Part shown: positions 28,152 through 38,269 of the stretch, in pieces
Position numbering within the stretch: position 1 is the first letter of the stretch
Layout of the letters: the number at the start of each line of letters is the position of its first letter
NCBI GenBank assembly: GCA_003719395.1
Contig: RHMC01000009.1
Span: 1-64,000 of the forward strand
DNA: 64,000 nucleotides
Origin: Streptomyces altiplanensis
GTDB lineage: Bacteria > Actinomycetota > Actinomycetes > Streptomycetales > Streptomycetaceae
Direction: 5' to 3'
The notes under the pieces: model-generated
What the model was told of the DNA's origin: nothing
Seen by the model: the letters and a program-made list of their open reading frames with translations, nothing else
The model's database searches: none
Position numbers and translations under genes: made by a program

Positions 28152-30289
28152 GCACCACCACCACTGAGCTTCTGAAGGGCGCGGCCGAGCTGTTCCCGGG
28201 CGAGGTCGTCACGCAGGCGCACGTCCGCCACATCGACCTCCCGTCCGGCGCCGGGCGCTTCGCGCTCATCACGCTGGACAACGGCCTGGACCACACCAAG
28301 CCGACCACCTTCGGGCCGCAGTCCCTGGCGAACCTGAACACCGCCATCGACCAGGTCGAGAAGGAGGCCGCCGAGGGCGCCGTCGTCGGTGTCGGCCTCA
28401 CCGGCAAGCCGTTCATCTTCGCCGTCGGCGCCGACCTCAAGGGCGTCGAGCTGCTGAAGCGCCGCGAGGACGCGCTGGCGATCGGCAAGGGCGGTCACGA
28501 GGTCTTCCGCCGCCTGTCCGGGCTCGCCGTCCCGACCTTCGCGTACTACAACGGCGCGGCGATGGGCGGCGGCGTCGAGGTCGGCCTGCACTGCTCGTAC
28601 CGCACGGTCTCCTCCGCGCTCCCCGCCTTCTCCCTGCCCGAGGTCTTCCTCGGTCTGGTTCCGGGCTGGGGCGGCTGCGCGCTGCTGCCGAACCTGATCG
28701 GCGCCGACCGCGCGGTTTCGGTCATCATCGAGAACTCGCTCAACCAGAACAAGCAGCTCAAGGGCAAGCAGGTCTTCGAGCTCGGGATCGCCGACGCGAT
28801 CTTCGAGGGCGCCGACTTCCTGGAGCAGTCGCTGATCTGGACGGCGTCCGTGCTGCGCGGCGAGCTCCAGGTCGTACGCCCGGACATCGACCGCGGCGAG
28901 GCCTGGGACCAGGCCGTCGCGCGCGGCAAGGCGGTCGCGGACTCCAAGGTGCACGGGGCCGCCCCCGCGGCGTACCGCGCGCTGGAGATCGGCGCGGCGG
29001 CGAAGAACGGCGACCTGAGCGCCGGCTTCGACGCCGAGGACGCCGCGCTGGCCGACCTGATCATGGGTGACGAGCTGCGCAGCGGCATCTACGCCTTCAA
29101 CCTGGTCCAGAAGCGCGCGAAGCGCCCGGCCGGCGCGCCGGACAAGTCGCTGGCCCGCCCGGTCACCAAGGTCGGCGTCGTGGGCGCCGGTCTGATGGCC
29201 TCTCAGCTGGCGCTGCTCTTCCTGCGCCGCCTGGAGGTGCCGGTCGTCCTGACCGACATCGACCAGGAGCGCGTCGACAAGGGTGTGGGCTACGTCCACG
29301 CCGAGATCGACAAGCTGCTCGGCAAGGGCCGCATCAACCAGGACAAGGCCAACCGTCTCAAGGGCCTGGTCTCGGGTGTGCTGGACAAGGCCGAGGGCTT
29401 CTCCGACGCCGACTTCATCATCGAGGCCGTCTTCGAGGAGATGGGCGTCAAGCAGAAGGTGTTCGCAGAGGTCGAGGCGGTCGCTCCGGCGCACGCGATC
29501 CTCGCCACCAACACCTCCTCGCTGTCGGTCTCCGAGATGGCGTCGAAGCTCAAGCACCCCGAGCGGGTCGTCGGCTTCCACTTCTTCAACCCGGTCGCGA
29601 TCCTCCCGCTCCTGGAGATCGTGCGCGGCGAGCAGACCGACGACGCCTCGCTGGCCACGGCCTTCGGTGTCGCGCGCAAGCTGAAGAAGACCGCGGTGCT
29701 CTGCAAGGACGCCCCGGCGTTCGTGGTGAACCGCATCCTCACCCGCTTCATGGGCGAGATCCAGAACACCATCGACGAGGGCACCCCGGTCGAGGTCGCC
29801 GAGAAGGCCGTCGAGCCCCTCGGTCTGCCGATGTCCCCGCTGGTGCTGCTGGAGCTGGTCGGCCCGGCCATCGGTCTGCACGTCTCGGAGACCCTGAACC
29901 GCGCCTTCCCGGAGCGCTTCACGGTGTCGCCGAACCTGGCGGCGGTCGTCAAGGCCGGCAAGCGCGGCTTCTACGTCTACTCCGCCGAGAACGGGTTCAA
30001 GCCCGAGCTGGACCCCGAGGTCGCCGCTCTCCTCAAGCAGGGCGACACCGTCTTGACGGAGGAGAAGGTCCGCACCCGCGTCATGGAGGCGGTGGCGCAG
30101 GAGATCGGCCTGATGCTCCAGGAGGGTGTCGTCGCCGAGGCGCAGGACATCGACCTCTGCCTGATCACGGGCGCCGGCTGGCCCTTCCACCTGGGCGGCA
30201 TCACGCCGTACCTGGACCGCGAGGGCTACGCGGAGCGCGTGAACGGCAAGAAGTTCCTGCCCCAGGGCGTGGCGAGCGTCCCGGCGTAA
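28148..30289 (+). CDS. fadB: 3-hydroxyacyl-CoA dehydrogenase / enoyl-CoA hydratase
   Basis: 713 residues, intact, GTG start overlapping fadA. N-terminal crotonase domain (about residues 20-220): oxyanion holes at FIFAVGADLKG and NGAAMGGGVEVG, followed by FLGLVPGWGG. Rossmann motif VGVVGAGLMASQ near residue 345 opens the dehydrogenase half; the catalytic His lies in VVGFHFFNPV near 475, with NRILTRFMGE and the second C-terminal dehydrogenase domain after. Performs hydration and NAD-dependent oxidation of enoyl-CoA. Followed by a terminator hairpin. Confidence 0.94.
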   Translation: MSTTTTELLKGAAELFPGEVVTQAHVRHIDLPSGAGRFALITLDNGLDHTKPTTFGPQSLANLNTAIDQVEKEAAEGAVVGVGLTGKPFIFAVGADLKGVELLKRREDALAIGKGGHEVFRRLSGLAVPTFAYYNGAAMGGGVEVGLHCSYRTVSSALPAFSLPEVFLGLVPGWGGCALLPNLIGADRAVSVIIENSLNQNKQLKGKQVFELGIADAIFEGADFLEQSLIWTASVLRGELQVVRPDIDRGEAWDQAVARGKAVADSKVHGAAPAAYRALEIGAAAKNGDLSAGFDAEDAALADLIMGDELRSGIYAFNLVQKRAKRPAGAPDKSLARPVTKVGVVGAGLMASQLALLFLRRLEVPVVLTDIDQERVDKGVGYVHAEIDKLLGKGRINQDKANRLKGLVSGVLDKAEGFSDADFIIEAVFEEMGVKQKVFAEVEAVAPAHAILATNTSSLSVSEMASKLKHPERVVGFHFFNPVAILPLLEIVRGEQTDDASLATAFGVARKLKKTAVLCKDAPAFVVNRILTRFMGEIQNTIDEGTPVEVAEKAVEPLGLPMSPLVLLELVGPAIGLHVSETLNRAFPERFTVSPNLAAVVKAGKRGFYVYSAENGFKPELDPEVAALLKQGDTVLTEEKVRTRVMEAVAQEIGLMLQEGVVAEAQDIDLCLITGAGWPFHLGGITPYLDREGYAERVNGKKFLPQGVASVPA

Positions 30290-30305
30290 CCTCGTCCGCT
30301 GTACG

Positions 30306-30349
30306 CGCCTGTGCCCCGGCCCGCCAAGACGGTGTGCCGGGCACAGGCG
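30306..30349. terminator. bidirectional hairpin between fadB and the propeller gene
   Basis: CGCCTGTGCCCCGGC and GCCGGGCACAGGCG pair with one bulged C across a 15-base loop, between two convergent genes whose stops are 78 bases apart. Confidence 0.75.
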
Positions 30350-30366
30350 TTGAGGAACGGGCGGGG

Positions 30367-31460
30367 TCAGACGCGGGTCCAGGCCGCCAGGGCCAGGCCC
30401 TCCTCCGGCTTCTGGCGGGCCACGTGCAGCGCGCCGTCCCGGCCGATCGCCGCGAGGTCGACGCGGCCCGCGCCGTCGACCGCCAGCGCCGGCGCGCCCA
30501 CGCATTCCCCGCCCGTCGCGGTCCACCACACCCCCGTCGCCCTCGGCCTGCGTCAGGCATGCCGCGAGCACGGGCCGGCCGTCGCTGCCGCGGTGGGCCA
30601 GGACCGTGCAGTCGTGGCCGCCGATCTCGGCGCGCAGGGCGGCGGGCGGGCTGTCCGCGGGGCTGCCGGACAGAGCGATGGGGTCCTCGCCGGGGCGGTG
30701 GGCGGTGATGCCCTTGGAGTCGGGGGCGTTCCAGTAGTACGTGACGCGGTCGTCGGCGGTCTCCAGACCGGTGACCGTACGGACCACCGGGGACAGCGGG
30801 ACGTTCTCGGCCTGGGTCAGCCCGCCCCCGGGCTTCTCCTGCGTCCAGCGCAGCGCCCCGGCCTCCGCCGGGACGAGGACCTCCACCGTGCCGGACGCCG
30901 TGGCCACCGCCACCGGACCGTCATGGGCCTTGCTGCCGCGCAGGTCCTTCCAGCCCTCCCACTTCCCGTTCGCGGCCTGACGGCGCATCTGGAGGCCGCG
31001 CCCGGCGTTGCGTACGAAGACGTGGACCGAGCCCGCCGTGTTGACCGCGGCGGCCGGAACGCCGATCCTGAGGCCGCGTTCGGCCGCCTTGTACGGGTTG
31101 CCGAGGGAGTGCCAGGCGGTCATCGGACGGCCGGTCTGGTACTGGATGGCGTGCACGATGTCCACCGCCCCGGCCTTCTCGCGCCGGCCGATGAAGTGCA
31201 CGTAGCCGTCGGGGCCCTGGGCGAGGGTGATGTCCTCGGTGCCGGGCGCCGGGAAGAAGTGCGGTCCCGTCCACTCCGGGCCGCCCGGAGCCGTCTCCGT
31301 CCAGCGCAGCAGGCCCGCCGTCGGTGGGGGCGTAGGCGGTGAGCCGGCCGTCCCTGCCGCGCAGAAGCCATCCGCTCGTCCCCGGCCCGGTCGCGAGCGG
31401 GGGAGGGCCGGACGGGGAGGAGGAAATCGGCTCGGCCTTACGCGCGCTCCGCGGCCTCAT
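30367..31460 (-). CDS. PLL-like beta-propeller protein (frameshifted)
   Basis: About 363 residues from an ATG at 31460, ending WTRV at the TGA at 30367. Repeats of about 45-50 residues carry the G-x-V-x-V-F-V/L pattern of tectonin/PLL lectin propellers: SVHVFVRNAGRGLQMRRQ, TVEVLVPAEAGALRWTQE, VHFIGRREKAGAVDIVH, and a last one (VDLAAIGRDGALHVARQ) in another frame. Slips near 31330 and 30545 break it. No convincing signal peptide is seen, so location is unclear. Possibly a carbohydrate-binding or scaffold protein; no catalytic motif seen. Start is tentative since no ribosome site is evident. Confidence 0.62.
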
Positions 31461-31575
31461 GGCGTCACGCCAACCTTCTGTGCATCGGCTTTTCGGTTCT
31501 CCGTGATATCGAACAAGCATAGCGTTTTGCCTGGTGACGCTGGTTCGTACAGCATGCTCGTGCTAAGAGAACGGT

Positions 31576-31973
31576 ATGAGAACCCTGGTCGTCGTGGACG
31601 CTGCCAATGTTGTCGGATCCGTCCCCGACGGCTGGTGGCGCGACCGCCACGGGGCCGCCGAGCGCCAGCGCGACCGCCTCCGGCCATACGCCGACGAGGG
31701 CCTCCCGGGCCTCCCGGGCCCGCTCTCCGTCGTCCTCGTGTCGAGGGCGCCGCCCGCGATGTCACCTCCGTGCCCGGCGTACGGGTCGAGGCGGCGCCCG
31801 GCAGCGGCGACGACCGGATCGACGAGGTGGTCGCGGAGGGGGCGGGCAGGGGGGCGGCCGTCCTCGTCGTCACCGCCGACCGGGAGCTCAGACAGCGCGT
31901 GGAGGCGTACGGCGCACGGTGCGCGGGGCCGCGCACCGTGCGGCCCCGGCCGGGCGGCGCTGACGGGCCGTAG
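31576..31973 (+). CDS. NYN-like (PIN-fold) small protein (frameshifted)
   Basis: About 132 residues, ATG at 31576. LVVVDAANVVGS with the DAAN motif, a GDDRIDE acidic cluster and AVLVVTADRELRQRV match the conserved acid positions of NYN/YacP nuclease folds. The frame slips near 31750 (one lost G in GTGGTCGAG) between LSVVLV and VEGAARDV. Probably a metal-dependent RNase; Streptomyces annotations often call it an NTP pyrophosphohydrolase. Divergent from the propeller gene. Confidence 0.72.
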
Positions 31974-32166
31974 GGGGCAGTGGCTGAATTCCTTGCGCAG
32001 GGAGGCGGTTCGCGCCGGCCGTGGAGGACGTGCGGGGGCGGGGCCGGCGGCCGCGTGAGCATGCGCGCCGAGGCGTCCGGCCCCGCGGCCCCCGCCGGAG
32101 CGGGGCGTACGGAGCCGGGATGTGCCTGCCGCAGAACCGTGTCCGCCGGACGCAACGGCCCCGTAC

Positions 32167-33684
32167 CTAGTACTTGGCGTCGTCGCCGAGGCGGCCGAGG
32201 CGGCTGTGGCTGCGGCCGTAGACGAAGTACAGCAGGAAGCCCAGCGCCATCCAGACGGCGAACCTCAGCCAGGTCTCGGCGGGCAGGTTGAGCATCAGCC
32301 AGATCGAGCGCGGCCACCGAGAGGAGCGGGACCAGCGCACCCACGGGGTGCGGAAGGCCCGGTGCAGGTCGGGCCGGGTGCGGCGCAGGACGAGCACGCC
32401 GAGGGCGACGACGACGAAGGCGAAGAGCGTGCCGATGTTCACCAGCGTCGCGAGCTCGTTGATGCTGGTGAAGCCCGCGATGATCGCGATGATCACGCCG
32501 AGCAGGACGGTCGGGCGGTAGGGAGTGCCGAACCGGGGGTGCGTGACGGAGAAGAACCGCGGGAGCAGCCCGTCGCGGCTCATCGCGAAGAACACGCGGG
32601 TCTGTCCGAGCAGCAGGATCATGCACACCGTGGTGAGGCCGACCGCGGCGCCGAAGCTGATGACACCGGCGTAGAAGGGGTGCCCGGTGGCCTTGAAGGC
32701 GTCGGCGAGCGGGGCACTCACCGACAGTTCGCTGTAGTGCTGCATACCGGTGACCACGAGCGACACGGCGACGTACAGCACGGTGCAGATGAGGAGCGAG
32801 CCGAGGATGCCGCGCGGCATGTCCCGCTGCGGGAGCTTGGTCTCCTCGGCGGCGGTGGCCACGACGTCGAAGCCGATGAAGGCGAAGAAGACGACGGAGG
32901 CGGCGGTGAAGATGCCCATGACGCCGAAGTTGGTGGGCGCGTAACCGAAGATCAGCTGGACCAGGGGGGCGTCCATGCCCGATCCGGCGGGCTGCTGCAC
33001 GGGGTCGGGGACGAAGGGCGAGTAGTTGTCGGCCTTGACGAAGAACGAGCCCGCGACGATCACGATCAGGACCACGGTCACCTTGACGGCGACCACGACC
33101 GCGGTGACCCGGGCGGAGAGCTTCATGCCGAGCACCAGAATGACCGTCAGCAGCAGCACCAGGACGAAGGCCAGGATGTCGAAGCCGAATCCCTCCGCCA
33201 CGTCGGGGCCGGAGAGCACCTCGGGCATGTTCCAGCCGACGTTGTCCATCAGCGAGCGGACGTAGCCCGACCAGCCGACCGCCACCACCGCCGTGCCCAG
33301 GGCGAATTCGAGGACCAGGTCCCAGCCGATGGTCCAGGCGACCAGTTCACCGAGTGAGGCGTACGAGAAGGTGTACGCGGAACCGGCCACCGGGACGGTG
33401 GAGGCGAACTCGGCGTAACAGAGTGCGGCGAGAGCGCAGACGACGCCCGCGGCGACGAAGGCGAGGGCGGTCGCGGGGCCCGCCGTCTCCTTGGCCACCT
33501 TGCCCGTGAGGACGAAGATGCCGGTGCCGATGATGACCCCGACGCCGAAGACCGTCAGGTCCAGTGCGGAGAGGGACTTCTTGAGCGCGTGCTCCGGCTC
33601 CTCCGTGTCGCGGATCGACTGTTCGACCGTCTTGGTGCGGAACATGCCGCCTTTGACCGGCCCTGGGTCGTGCTGCGTACTCAC
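32167..33684 (-). CDS. APC-superfamily amino acid permease (CAT type)
   Basis: 505 residues, 12 or more helices. GTG start at 33684 behind GGAGGT. After a cytoplasmic N-tail, SALDLTVFGVGVIIGTGIFVL is the APC substrate-binding helix 1; FFAFIGFDVVATAAEETK is the helix 6 signature. Between 32290 and 32350 the frame leaves and returns: expected PLVPLLSVAA reads as RWSRSSRWPR, so one lost and one gained base are likely there. Transports basic or other amino acids by proton coupling; specificity not readable. About 190 bases downstream to the NYN gene hold nothing I recognise. Confidence 0.88.
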   Translation of the reverse strand: MSTQHDPGPVKGGMFRTKTVEQSIRDTEEPEHALKKSLSALDLTVFGVGVIIGTGIFVLTGKVAKETAGPATALAFVAAGVVCALAALCYAEFASTVPVAGSAYTFSYASLGELVAWTIGWDLVLEFALGTAVVAVGWSGYVRSLMDNVGWNMPEVLSGPDVAEGFGFDILAFVLVLLLTVILVLGMKLSARVTAVVVAVKVTVVLIVIVAGSFFVKADNYSPFVPDPVQQPAGSGMDAPLVQLIFGYAPTNFGVMGIFTAASVVFFAFIGFDVVATAAEETKLPQRDMPRGILGSLLICTVLYVAVSLVVTGMQHYSELSVSAPLADAFKATGHPFYAGVISFGAAVGLTTVCMILLLGQTRVFFAMSRDGLLPRFFSVTHPRFGTPYRPTVLLGVIIAIIAGFTSINELATLVNIGTLFAFVVVALGVLVLRRTRPDLHRAFRTPWVRWSRSSRWPRSIWLMLNLPAETWLRFAVWMALGFLLYFVYGRSHSRLGRLGDDAKY

Positions 33685-33863
33685 CGGCGTACCTCCGACT
33701 GTCGGCTGTCGCCCAACCTTGAAGTGAGCGAGTTTCAGTCATGATCGTGAGTGAACCGGTCACTCCCCACGAGGACCGCCGCCCTGTTTCACCCGATGGG
33801 AGGCACGGACCGGTATGCGTACCGGCCCTGCGAGTTGACCCTTTTGGCCGACCGAAACGCGGA

Positions 33864-33896
33864 AGACCCGCCCGGCGCTTCTGACCGGGCGGGTCT
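33864..33896 (-). terminator. terminator after dxs
   Basis: Perfect 12-base-pair stem AGACCCGCCCGG / CCGGGCGGGTCT with a 9-base loop, 20 bases past the dxs stop on the minus strand. Confidence 0.85.
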
Positions 33897-33915
33897 CCTG
33901 TCCGTACGGGATGCG

Positions 33916-35829
33916 TCAGTCGCGCGTGGCCTCGGCCGGCTCGTCCTCCAGACGGCCGTCCAGCCTGGCCACCAGACCCGTCACCTGACGGGCGATGTCC
34001 GGGGCCGTCAGACCGATCTCGGCCATGACCTCCTTGCGGGAGGCGTGGTCGAGGAAGCGCGGCGGGATGCCGAAGTCGCGCAGCGGTACGTCGACGCCCG
34101 CGTCCCGCAGCGCCTGGGCGATCGCGGAGCCGACACCGCCGGCGCGGCTGTTGTCCTCGACGGTGACGACGACGCGGTGCTGCTCGGCGAGCGGCGCGAG
34201 CGCCTCGTCGACCGGCTTGACCCAGCGCGGGTCGACGACGGTCGTGGTGATGCCCTGCCGGTCGAGGAGGTCGGCGATCTCCAGGCCGATCGGCGCGAGC
34301 GCGCCGACGGAGACGAGGAGGACGTCCGCGGCGCCTTCGGCGGGCCTGCGCAGGATGTCCATGGAGCCGGCCTTGCCCACGGCCTTGACCGCGGGGCCGA
34401 CCGCGCCCTTGGAGAAGCGGACGACGGTGGGCGCGTCGTCGACCAGGACGGCCTCGCGCAGCTTGGGCGCGGACTGGTCGGCGTCGCGCGGGGCGGCGAT
34501 CCGCAGGTTCGGGACGCACTGGAGGATCGACATGTCCCACATGCCGTTGTGCGAGGCGCCGTCGGTGCCGGTGACGCCCGCGCGGTCCAGGACGAAGGTG
34601 ACACCGCAGTCGTGCAGGGCGACATCCATCAGGACCTGGTCGAAGGCCCGGTTGAGGAAGGTCGCGTACACGGCGAAGACGGGGTGCAGGCCGCCGGTGG
34701 CCAGGCCCGCCGCGGAGACCGCGCCGTGCTGCTCGGCGATCCCGACGTCGTACACCCGGTCCGGGAACGCCTTCGCGAACTTGTCGAGGCCGACCGGCTG
34801 GAGCATCGCGGCGGTGATCGCGACGATGTCCTCGCGCTCCTTGCCGAGCTTGACCATCTCCTCGCCGAACACCGACGTCCAGTCGACGCCCGAGGAGGCG
34901 ATCGGCAGACCCGTGTCGGGGTGGATCTTGCCGACGGCGTGGAAGCGGTCCGCCTCGTCGGCGAGGGCCGGCTGGTAGCCGCGGCCCTTCTCGGTGAGGC
35001 AGTGCACGATGACGGGGCCGCCGAAGCGCTTGGCGCGCTGGAGCGCGGACTCCAGGGCCTCGATGTCGTGGCCGTCGATCGGACCGACGTACTTCAGGCC
35101 GAGGTCCTCGAACATGCCCTGCGGGGCGATGAAGTCCTTGAGGCCCTTCTTCGCGCCGTGCAGGGTCTCGTAGAGCGGGCGGCCGACGACCGGCGTGCGC
35201 TCCAGGATGTCCTTGCCGCGGGCGAGGAAACGCTCGTAGCCGTCGGTGGTGCGCAGGGTCGCGAGGTGGTTCGCGAGGCCGCCGATGGTCGGGGCGTACG
35301 AACGTTCGTTGTCGTTGACGACGATCACGAGCGGGCGGTCCTTGGCGACGGCGATGTTGTTCAGCGCCTCCCAGGCCATGCCGCCGGTGAGCGCGCCGTC
35401 ACCGATGACGGCGACGACGTGGTCGTCCTTCTTCAGGACCTCGTTGGCCTTGGCGAGGCCGTCGGCCCAGCCCAGGACGGTCGAGGCGTGCGAGTTCTCG
35501 ATCACGTCGTGCTCGGACTCGGCGCGCGAGGGGTAGCCGGACAGGCCGCCCTTCATCTTCAGTTTCGAGAAGTCCTGGCGGCCGGTGAGCAGCTTGTGGA
35601 CGTAACTCTGGTGTCCGGTGTCGAAGAGGATCTTGTCCTTCGGCGACTCGAAGACACGGTGGAGAGCGATCGTCAGCTCGACCACACCGAGGTTGGGCCC
35701 CAGGTGTCCGCCGGTCTTCGAGACCTCGTCGACGAGAAATGTCCGGATCTCGGCGGCCAGCCGGTCCAGCTGCTCCGGGGTGAGCCGGTCCAGATCGCGC
35801 GGTCCCGTGATGCGGGTCAGCAGCGCCAC
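33916..35829 (-). CDS. dxs: 1-deoxy-D-xylulose-5-phosphate synthase
   Basis: 637 residues, intact. GTG start at 35829 ([15 protein letters not shown]) with GGAGG upstream; a longer reading would add a Pro/Arg-rich leader. Condenses pyruvate and glyceraldehyde-3-phosphate to DXP, entry to the MEP isoprenoid path. TDP-binding [16 protein letters not shown] near residue 145, [13 protein letters not shown] near 75, and the transketolase pyrimidine domain [15 protein letters not shown] near 410. Monocistronic, flanked by its terminator and by the xylH terminator upstream. Confidence 0.95.
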   Translation of the reverse strand: MALLTRITGPRDLDRLTPEQLDRLAAEIRTFLVDEVSKTGGHLGPNLGVVELTIALHRVFESPKDKILFDTGHQSYVHKLLTGRQDFSKLKMKGGLSGYPSRAESEHDVIENSHASTVLGWADGLAKANEVLKKDDHVVAVIGDGALTGGMAWEALNNIAVAKDRPLVIVVNDNERSYAPTIGGLANHLATLRTTDGYERFLARGKDILERTPVVGRPLYETLHGAKKGLKDFIAPQGMFEDLGLKYVGPIDGHDIEALESALQRAKRFGGPVIVHCLTEKGRGYQPALADEADRFHAVGKIHPDTGLPIASSGVDWTSVFGEEMVKLGKEREDIVAITAAMLQPVGLDKFAKAFPDRVYDVGIAEQHGAVSAAGLATGGLHPVFAVYATFLNRAFDQVLMDVALHDCGVTFVLDRAGVTGTDGASHNGMWDMSILQCVPNLRIAAPRDADQSAPKLREAVLVDDAPTVVRFSKGAVGPAVKAVGKAGSMDILRRPAEGAADVLLVSVGALAPIGLEIADLLDRQGITTTVVDPRWVKPVDEALAPLAEQHRVVVTVEDNSRAGGVGSAIAQALRDAGVDVPLRDFGIPPRFLDHASRKEVMAEIGLTAPDIARQVTGLVARLDGRLEDEPAEATRD

Positions 35830-35953
35830 CCGTGCCTCCTTGCAGTTGAACTGTCTGCTTGCCGGTCTGTCGAGTCTAATGTTCCGCCCGCGACTGTAGT
35901 CATCGGGCGGCGGGTTCCGCCTCACGCGTCGGCCGGGGCCGGGCGCACGCGCG

Positions 35954-35991
35954 CGCGTGCCCCGGCACCGGGGTCCGGTGCCGGGCACGCG
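35954..35991 (-). terminator. terminator of the xylFGH operon
   Basis: Stem of 7 plus 10 base pairs (CGCGTGC, bulged C, CCGGCACCGG / CCGGTGCCGG, GCACGCG) around loop GGT, 13 bases after the xylH stop. Confidence 0.82.
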
Positions 35992-36004
35992 TGGGGCGAA
36001 GCGG

Positions 36005-37307
36005 TCAGGCGCGGCCCGCCGTCTTCTGGGTCTTGCGGGTGACGGAGTCGATCACGACGGTCGCCAGCAGGACACCACCGGTGATCATGTACTGGATCGG
36101 GGTGGCGATGCCTTCGAGGGCCAGGCCGTACTGGATCGAGGTGATCACCATGACGCCGAGGAGCGCGTTCCAGGTGCGGCCGCGGCCGCCGAAGAGGCTG
36201 TGCCGCCGATGACGGCCGCCGCGATGACGTTCATCAGCAGGTCGCCGGCGCCGCGCTCTGGTTGGCCGCGGCGATCTTGGAGGCCCAGAACAGGCCACCG
36301 ACGGCCGCGAACGTACCGGCGATGGCGAAGACCGAGATCCGGACCGCCGTGACGTTGATGCCAGCACGCCGGGACGCCTCGACGCTGCCGCCCAGCGCGA
36401 AGACCTTGCGGCCGTACGCGGTGCGGCGGAGCACGAAGTCGGACGCCACCAGGACCAGGAGGAAGAGCAGCACCGCGAGCGGCAGGCCCTTGTACTGGTT
36501 GAAGGTGGCCGCGGCGGCGAAGGCCAGGACGGCGAGCAGCGCCGTGCGCAGGACGATCTCGCTGAGCGGCCGGGACGGGACGCCCGCGGCCTCGCGGCGG
36601 CGGCTGTCGGTGAAGGAGGAGAGGAAGAAGGCGGCGACGGCGACCACGGCGAGGCCGTAGGCGGCGGCGACGTCCGAGAAGTAGTACGTCGTGAGCTGGC
36701 CGACCAGGCCGTCGGAGTCCAGGTTGATCGTGCCGTTGCTGCCGAGCAGCTGGAGCATGAAGCCCTGCCAGAACAGCAGGCCGGACAGGGTGACGGCGAA
36801 GGCGGGGGCGCCGATCCGGGCGAAGAAGAAGCCGTGGATCACGCCGATGAGGGCGCCTCCGACGATCGCGGCGACGATCGCGAGCCATTCGTTGATGCCG
36901 TTGGTGACGCTCAGTACGGCGACGATGGCGCCCGAGACACCGCTGACCGAGCCGACCGACAGGTCGATCTCGCCGAGCAGCAGCACGAAGATGATGCCGA
37001 CGGCCATCATGCCGGTGGCGACCATGGAGACGGCGATGTTGCTGAGGTTGCCCGCGGACAGGAAGTTCGAGTTCAGGCCCTGGAAGATCGCCCAGATGAC
37101 GATCAGGCCGATGACGACGGGTATGGAGCCCAGGTCGCCGGCGCGCATCTTGCGCTTGAACTCGGAGAGGTAGCCGGCGAAGCCCTGCTCGCGTACGAGC
37201 AGCCGCGGGTCGACGGCCGTGACGGCGGCGGGGGCGGGGGCCGGCGCGTCGTCGGCGGCGGCCGGGTCGGCCTTGCCGAGGGGCGTGGAGGTCTTGTCGG
37301 TGCTCAC
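36005..37307 (-). CDS. xylH: CUT2-family sugar ABC permease, XylH-like (frameshifted)
   Basis: About 434 residues after correction. ATG at 37307 overlaps the ATPase stop. Long Ala/Pro-rich cytoplasmic N-tail, then ten helices including [20 protein letters not shown], the CUT2 permease signature, and [20 protein letters not shown], the EAA-like coupling segment. Two single-base losses near 36240 and 36200 break the region [20 protein letters not shown]; afterwards [19 protein letters not shown] and the last helix are recovered, ending QKTAGRA. Partner of the XylG/XylF-like genes; substrate xylose inferred from the Streptomyces xylFGH neighbourhood with rok7B7. Confidence 0.9.
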
Positions 37308-38083
37308 TTCTGAACCTCCGCGTTGCGCGCCGCACGGCGGGTCACGGCGTTGTCCGTGGCACCGGTGATGGCGGAAATGATCTCTTCCTGCGAGGTGGAC
37401 GCGACGTCGAAGACGCCGTTGTTGCGGCCCAGCCTCAGGACCGCCACCTTGTCCGCGACGGCCTTGACGTCCGCCATGTTGTGGCTGATGAGGATGACCG
37501 CGTGGCCGCGGTCGCGCAGCCGCTCGACGAGGTCGAGGACCTGCGCGGTCTGCTCGACACCGAGAGCGGCGGTCGGTTCGTCGAGGATCACGAGCTTGGG
37601 CTCGCCGAGCATGGATCGGGCGATGGCCACGGTCTGGCGCTGACCGCCGGAGAGCGAGGCGATCGGGATGCGCACGCTCGGGATGCGGATGGACAGCGTG
37701 GTGAGGAGCTCACGGGCGCGGCGCTCCATCTCGACCTCGTCGAGGACGCCGCGCCTGCGGAGCTCCCGGCCGAGGTAGAGGTTGCCCACGACGTCGATGT
37801 TGTCGCACAGCGCGAGGTCCTGGTAGACGGTCGCGATGCCGAGGTTCTGGGCGTCGTGGGGCTTGCTGATCTGTACGGCGCTGCCTTCCCACTCGATGAC
37901 ACCGTCATCGATGGGGTGCACGCCGGCGATCGTCTTGACCAGCGTGGATTTTCCGGCGCCGTTGTCGCCCACCAGGGCGACCACTTCACCGGCGTGGACC
38001 TCAAGCTCTACGTCGGTGAGCGCCTGGACGGCACCGAACCGCTTGGAGACCCCTCGCAACGCCAGCACGGGCGTAGCGGACAC
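37304..38083 (-). CDS. xylG: sugar ABC transporter ATPase, single-domain XylG-like
   Basis: About 259 residues. I take the GTG at 38083 because AAGGAG would abut the ATG at 38092 but is 9 bases from the GTG. Walker A GDNGAGKST near residue 42, Q-loop ATVYQDLALC, signature LSGGQRQ near 145 and Walker B LVILDEPTAALG near 167. Most CUT2 ATPases carry two fused ABC domains (about 500 residues); this one has only one and must dimerise. Stop overlaps xylH start. Confidence 0.9.
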   Translation of the reverse strand: MSATPVLALRGVSKRFGAVQALTDVELEVHAGEVVALVGDNGAGKSTLVKTIAGVHPIDDGVIEWEGSAVQISKPHDAQNLGIATVYQDLALCDNIDVVGNLYLGRELRRRGVLDEVEMERRARELLTTLSIRIPSVRIPIASLSGGQRQTVAIARSMLGEPKLVILDEPTAALGVEQTAQVLDLVERLRDRGHAVILISHNMADVKAVADKVAVLRLGRNNGVFDVASTSQEEIISAITGATDNAVTRRAARNAEVQK

Positions 38084-38178
38084 GTGAACCATCTCCTTCG
38101 CCGCCTGACCGGCGGGGATGCCGCGCCAGGGGGAAGGCGGCGCGGAGGTCGAGCAAGAAAGGGGGGTGCGGGGTGTTC

Positions 38179-38230
38179 TGTCCGGCGCCCGGCCCGAGCT
38201 GCGGGGCTGTGGAGGGCGGGGCGCCGGACA
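38179..38230 (-). terminator. hairpin between xylF and xylG (possible attenuator)
   Basis: Perfect 11-base inverted repeat TGTCCGGCGCC / GGCGCCGGACA with a 30-base loop in the 186-base gap between xylF and xylG. Such hairpins let the binding protein be made in excess over the membrane parts. Confidence 0.55.
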
Positions 38231-38269
38231 GGCTTCAGCCGCGGGTGAATCCCGTGAGGAACGGGGGAC

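Noticed and set aside
27920-31201. Long minus-strand open frame across fadB
   Set aside because: Only its first part (the propeller protein) is real; the rest mirrors fadAB and has no recognisable domain.
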